A program made the translations under genes and the position numbers. A stretch of 20,422 nt of DNA from Pyrodictium sp. (GTDB lineage Archaea; Thermoproteota; Thermoprotei_A; Sulfolobales; Pyrodictiaceae), in contig DQUB01000056.1 of NCBI GenBank assembly GCA_015662475.1, forward strand, positions 1-20,422. The letters are read 5' to 3'. The notes below the pieces were generated by a model, which was not told the origin of the DNA, searched no databases, and was given only the letters and a program-made list of their open reading frames with translations. Below, piece by piece: positions 20,412 to 20,422 of the stretch; positions within the stretch are counted from its first letter, which is position 1, and each line of letters starts with the position of its first letter.

Positions 20412-20422
20412 CCTAGCCAGGA
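20402..20422 (+). tRNA. 5' part of a tRNA gene, cut by window end
   Basis: GGGCCCG-TA-GCCTAGCCAGG reads as an acceptor strand, the U8-A9 pair, and the beginning of a D arm with the usual AGCCAGGA loop. The acceptor strand equals that of tRNA-Arg at the start of the window, but the D stem (GCCT) differs, so it is not a copy. The anticodon is outside the window and the amino acid cannot be named. The first ten bases overlap the end of the upstream coding sequence, so its promoter must lie within that gene; an ATATAA near 20360 is a candidate. Confidence 0.8.

Noticed and set aside
20402..20422. Second copy of tRNA-Arg(GCG), suggesting a repeat-flanked element
   Set aside because: Only the acceptor strand and common D-loop bases are shared. 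The D stem differs and the genes between are core genes, not mobile cargo.

Overview
The window comes from a hyperthermophilic crenarchaeon (Thermoproteota). It may belong to Desulfurococcales or a relative, but I cannot name a genus. The evidence is the archaeal/eukaryal-type information genes (Nep1, Rpp21, S19e, L39e, L31e, LX/L18a, eIF6, PDCD5, prefoldin alpha, SecE/Sec61-gamma, Spt5, P0), TATA-type promoters, and heavy use of TTG and GTG starts. The two complete tRNA genes both encode CCA. The block from S19e to AlaRS matches the gene order known from Sulfolobus and relatives. Base composition looks moderate (GC roughly in the 40s by eye, not computed), so the GC-rich intergenic islands stand out.

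Region 1 (1-4816, all minus strand). A CinA-like protein, a 74-aa membrane protein, an MIP18/SufT-like Fe-S assembly protein, seryl-tRNA synthetase, a 96-aa unknown protein and tRNA-Arg(GCG) follow one another. Upstream is glyA (serine hydroxymethyltransferase). A 159-bp gap between glyA and cinA holds a very GC-rich, foldable segment that may be a small RNA.

Region 2 (4817-9200, accessory and transport). A TFS/RPB9-like protein that keeps only the N-terminal zinc ribbon is read on the plus strand. It is followed by a divergent pair: a PhoU/TrkA-C regulator with its two-domain unit duplicated (minus), and an MgtE/SLC41-type divalent-cation permease that is also duplicated (plus). Next, on the minus strand, come Nep1 (16S rRNA pseudouridine methyltransferase), a coupled small membrane protein and tRNA-Glu(CTC).

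Region 3 (9236-16839, plus strand). This is a ribosome, translation and secretion superoperon: Rpp21, CRM-domain protein, S19e, PDCD5 homologue, L39e, L31e, eIF6, LX, prefoldin alpha, a possible 34-aa membrane peptide, FtsY, SecE, Spt5/NusG, L11, L1 and L10/P0. Many genes overlap or are spaced by only a few bases. The L12/P1 gene that normally follows L10 is absent.

Region 4 (16963-20422, plus strand). AlaRS overlaps a DUF434-family protein with a possible PIN/NYN-like nuclease core. Its stop codon lies inside the next tRNA gene, which is cut by the window end.

No CRISPR array, insertion sequence or integrated element is evident. The points most worth a second look are the GC-rich RNA candidate at 3401-3475, the doubly duplicated PhoU/TrkA-C and MgtE pair, the catalytic-ribbon-less TFS paralogue, the missing L12 gene, the altered proline loop of L11, the DUF434 protein overlapping a tRNA, and the micro-ORF before ftsY.
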